DNA of 64,000 nt from Aspidiotus rigidus. Lineage: Eukaryota > Arthropoda > Insecta > Hemiptera > Diaspididae. Position 1 is the stretch's first letter. Every line of letters begins with the position of its first letter. Made by a program: the position numbers and the translations under genes. The notes under the pieces were generated by a model that did no database searches, had not been told where the DNA came from, and saw only the letters and a list, made by a program, of their open reading frames with translations. Positions 47,041 through 64,000 of this stretch are shown piece after piece. The DNA lies in contig JAVHKY010000053.1 of assembly GCA_035079385.1 (NCBI GenBank), forward strand, positions 3,720,001 through 3,784,000. Reading direction: 5' to 3'.

Positions 47041-47203
47041 CAGCGGCGTAGCCAGGGGAAGGGATGAAAGGGATGAATCCTCCTCTTGAGGGTCGGAGTT
47101 TATTTTTGGTGCTGATGAGCAGAAAAATTTTCATTTATCTGCTTCAGAACCGTGGTCGTTCACCGTCCATCCTTTACCTAGAAAAATTCTGGCTACGCAA
47201 CTA
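47041..47203. mobile_element. hAT-like MITE (CAGCGGCGTAGCCAG termini)
   Basis: The left end CAGCGGCGTAGCCAG pairs with the right end CTGGCTACGCAACTA. The flanking 8-mers GTTTACTT and GCTTACTT differ at one base and look like a hAT target duplication. About 160 bp and non-coding. Confidence 0.6.
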
Positions 47204-47803
47204 GCTTACTTGGAAAAAACTCATCAGAAGTGACCATAGTAAATGAGTACAATGAGAAGAGGGTGTACCTACCGTATCTCACCATGGTTTAACAAGTCAG
47301 TTTTTTTATAGTTACGAGAGGAGACGACTTTTAAGTTACGGCCTCAAGTAGGTCAAGGTCAAACGTAACAATTCCTTATGGTCGGCGGAGTATTGCAGCT
47401 AGCTGAATGCCAAAAGCAAGAAGCCGAATTCAGCAGAATTTTCACTGGTAAGGAAGAGGCTTGAAACCAGGTTAATTTAAGCCTTTGTAAGCAAAAAGCC
47501 CGAATAAGCCATTTTTTTAGCTTCCTGATATCGCAAAATAGGAAAAAGCACTACTTGAGTGTTCAAATTTAGAATTCAACTGCTTCATTCTTTAGGCCAG
47601 TCTGGCTTTGCCAAAGAATCAAGGATTCAGCCATTCAGCATAGAAGCCTGTTGCGTAATCATCCAATGGACATGAGCATAAACTGGAGATAGGTATCTTC
47701 CAGAAGTATGAAAAAGCCCTAATTCTCCTAATCACATGATCAGCCGAAAATCAGGTGAAATTTGTCCAAAAGCCAAAAACTAAATTTTAACAGGGAACCT
47801 GTT

Positions 47804-48301
47804 TCATCGGGGTCGAGATTCCGGAAAAAACGCCCTTCGCCTCTTCCTTTCTTCTTTCTTCCAGGTCAGTTCGGCAAGCTTCTTCTTGATCTGCTTTGTT
47901 TGGGCTTCCACTCGTTTTTCCACGTAATCCTCTCCTTTCTTCCCCTCTCCTCCTTTTTCGAACATCATTTCATTAAATTCTAGCGGGTGGAGTAACCTTG
48001 ACAGATGGAAATATTGATCATACAGTAAACCATTCAGCCTGGTGATTTTCTTGTAGAGTTCACCAATTTCGTTCTTCACTCTCAATCTTTCGGTTTGCAT
48101 CTTGGTGCGTTTCACTCCTGCGCTGTTTCCTGGTTGCCTGATATTCGCATACTTGGGAATAATGCCTCGTCTCAAGCGAAAAATAAGGAAGCTCGAGAGT
48201 GTGTAAAATGGACAACCGTTTTGTTTGTAACTTGGGTACTGCAAGCTGGCGGCTTCCCAACTGACTGTATTTTTAGCCAACAAAAACTGAACGGCATACA
48301 T
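47804..48301 (-). CDS. 165-codon open frame, possible retroelement fragment
   Basis: ATG at 48301, open for 165 codons. The C-terminal two thirds is Lys/Arg/Glu-rich and probably coiled-coil (NEIGELYKKITRLNGLLYD, EKRVEAQTKQIKKKLAELTW). An LHPLEFNEMM segment sits between them. There is no signal peptide and I do not recognise a family. The low-complexity basic C-terminus and its position in repeat-rich DNA fit a mobile-element remnant. It ends inside a short GGGAACCTGTTTCATCGG block of the dispersed family. It may not be a gene. Confidence 0.3.
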   Translation of the reverse strand: MYAVQFLLAKNTVSWEAASLQYPSYKQNGCPFYTLSSFLIFRLRRGIIPKYANIRQPGNSAGVKRTKMQTERLRVKNEIGELYKKITRLNGLLYDQYFHLSRLLHPLEFNEMMFEKGGEGKKGEDYVEKRVEAQTKQIKKKLAELTWKKEERKRRRAFFPESRPR

Positions 48302-49070
48302 TTTATTTTTTAAGTAAACCCCCTTTGGCTGATGCTTGGTTTCCTAGAAAACTAAGGAAGCCCCTTTTCAAAAACGCTGTAAAACTTCTAAATCACTTTA
48401 TGTGGGGGTCTAGGTAGCCTAAATTTTTGAATCAAAATTCCCTGTACAATTAATAACAGCCCAAGTAGTGTTGCTCCAACCCACGACAATATACGTGTTA
48501 TTCTTAAATCAGAAACGATCAACTTCTTATTCTTTCTACGTTTACCTCATCTTCCTAATGAATCATGAAGGTTAAATACTTCAGTTGACTTTTCAAAATC
48601 AGCGTTTTGTCGAAATTTTAAATTTGATGCTTTCTCAAAACATCTACTCTTTTCAATTTTTCGTAAAAACTCGAGTTTAAAGTCTTCTTAGATTACGATT
48701 GAAAAAAAATTTTAAAAAAACCTAAGGCTGGTTAATATGTATGTATAAATATTAGGTACGTCTAATTAGAATATTTTTTTTCAAATTATCTCCGAATATT
48801 CTCTCATTATCTTGAAGCTATCTTAAATGTTACCCTGGACGCCTCGGCGAAGTTACTTTATTTATTACTGTCATACTTTTTAGTCTATTTACGTTTCCTT
48901 ATCATTTATTATGAATCTCGACCTCAAAATCGTATTAGATAATTAATTTGTTTGATAAAGTTATACACTGCTTTGCAAAAGCATTAACATAGTGCTCTTT
49001 ATCCACCTAACGTGCATGCTTGTGACTGTCTCATAATTTTATTTTCTTAGTATATTCCAGTGTTTACAGA

Positions 49071-62718
<13,648 letters not shown>

Positions 62719-63289
62719 GTAAGGAAAATTATAAACTATAAAATCATGTTCTTATTGCCGGATGTCAATAAGATAATATTCATGAGATTTACACCAATAC
62801 GTAAGAAAACTCGAATTGTTGAAGAATATTTTGTGATGACAAAAAGAGAGGATGAATACTAAAACCTAAATTCCCTTTAGTGGTTCGTGAAAATTAATAT
62901 TCAAGTGAGTGAAGTTGATTTTATTCATTAACCTAGATAGCAAAAACCTGTTGGGGAAAATTTTTGCCATCTGGCGGCCTGAATTTTACCAATTGGCTGC
63001 CAATCCCATAAGGTACATGTTCACGGGATTGCCAGATGTTGAACTTTTTGTCAATGATCTGTCAATGAGCTTTGACAGAAGGTTGCCATGACCCATTTAA
63101 AAGTATTGGCTACATATGGCTGACAGGTATTTTCCCACCGAGAACCAATTTTTTTTTGTTGCAAGCGAGGTACTCATCGCTAACTAACTTAAATCAAGAT
63201 GATGTGGAAAATTGTTCAATTTTGATTTTGATGAACCTTTTTCTAAGATCTCTTTATACTCAATCTGTTGAGATCCATCACCATCATCA

Positions 63290-63660
63290 AGCCGCGAGGA
63301 TTAGATCCCTGGCCTGTTTCGCTCAACTAGTGTAGCCATCGGACCATCGTTTCAAGGTTTGTCCTCTTCTTCTTTTTGCGGTTGGTTTGTATTTCATTAT
63401 TCTCTTTGGCAGTCTATCTTCGGTCGCATCCACTCCATATGTTCCTTCTACTTCTCTCGATATCTTTTTGGTAATGGGTGTTGTCCTAATTCCTCCAGAA
63501 TTGCCGAGTTTCTAACTTTATCAAGCAGCCTGCACTATCTCGCATGAACCTCATTTCTGTCGATTTCTTATCTTTTGTGGAGACCAGGTTTCGCTACCAT
63601 ACATGAGCTGTGAGACTGCTAACTTATTGTAGACTCGTGTTCTTGTTTCCTTCTGGGCCA
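63290..63660 (-). mobile_element. LINE C-terminal fragment
   Basis: The minus strand reads MYGSETWSPQKIRNRQK near 63550-63605 and RRGQTLKRWSDGYT near 63330-63370, the usual 'YGSETW...GRP..RW.D' tail of many LINE reverse transcriptases. Intervening stops show decay. Boundaries are approximate. Confidence 0.65.
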
Positions 63661-63769
63661 TAGATCCACAGACTTTTTCTTGTGACGTATTTAACGGGCT
63701 ACTTGCAACGGTATAGCCATTATTGCCATATAGGAATCTCTTCGATCACTTACCTATTGATATTTCAAT

Positions 63770-63960
63770 ACAAGAAATGAGTAAGAAAAGAAAGATGCCT
63801 ACATTTTCAAATAGGTACTTGAGCACCTCCAGATTCTGAATATAAGCAAACTTTCATTCCTTATTTATTTCTCTGTTTTGAGTATCAATCAATGTTTCCG
63901 AAGTATTTTTATGGGAATCATAAGATGGTCGGACCATGAATATTGTACTATCGAATGACT
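63770..63960. mobile_element. foldback family B, copy 3 (partial)
   Basis: Shares 'gattctgaatataagcaaa', 'ccttatttatttct' and 'tatttttatgggaatca' with the copy at 3350-3542. Its left arm is diverged. Confidence 0.4.
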
Positions 63961-64000
63961 AACGAATTTTATATAATATATGGGTGCGTTCACTCACTGT

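Overview
This window is eukaryotic nuclear DNA from an arthropod, most likely an insect. The genes are split by GT-AG introns, the intergenic DNA is AT-rich, and there are several kinds of LINE remnants, MITE-like foldbacks and minisatellites. The order cannot be fixed from the sequence. Nothing in it looks bacterial, and I saw no CRISPR array, rRNA or tRNA.

Layout, left to right. (1) 0.4-14.4 kb, plus strand: an LRRC20-type leucine-rich-repeat gene with four coding exons and an 11.7 kb first intron full of MITEs and dispersed repeats. (2) 15.7-17.4 kb, minus strand: a broken LINE. (3) 20.9-21.6 kb: a decayed AT-rich tandem repeat. (4) 22.7-23.5 kb, minus strand: a small four-exon gene of unknown function. 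(5) 26.6-33.9 kb, plus strand: the most striking feature, a single 7.3 kb open exon with its own TATA/Inr promoter. It encodes a 2,424-residue secreted protein that is almost entirely 41 tandem Cys/Thr/Glu-rich units. (6) 37.4-41.3 kb and 42.5-46.2 kb, minus strand: two tandem paralogues (279 and 284 aa) of a secreted cysteine-rich protein that I reconstructed exon by exon. Each gene is itself an internal duplication of a three-exon module. A ~1.6 kb minisatellite fills one intron of the left copy. (7) 49.1-62.7 kb and beyond the right edge, plus strand: twenty exons of an ABCC/MRP1-like ABC transporter (TMD0, TMD1, complete NBD1, start of TMD2). Its introns hold several foldback elements and LINE fragments.

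How the genes relate. The LRR gene and the transporter are ordinary, recognisable families. The central 26-46 kb block is the accessory region. It holds three genes for secreted proteins that share closely spaced cysteines (a C-x2-C-x3-C core). One is a giant array of such motifs and the other two are modular small proteins. No family name is offered for these three. A joint structural or secretory role is inference only.

All coordinates and splice sites were read by eye, and no database search was possible.
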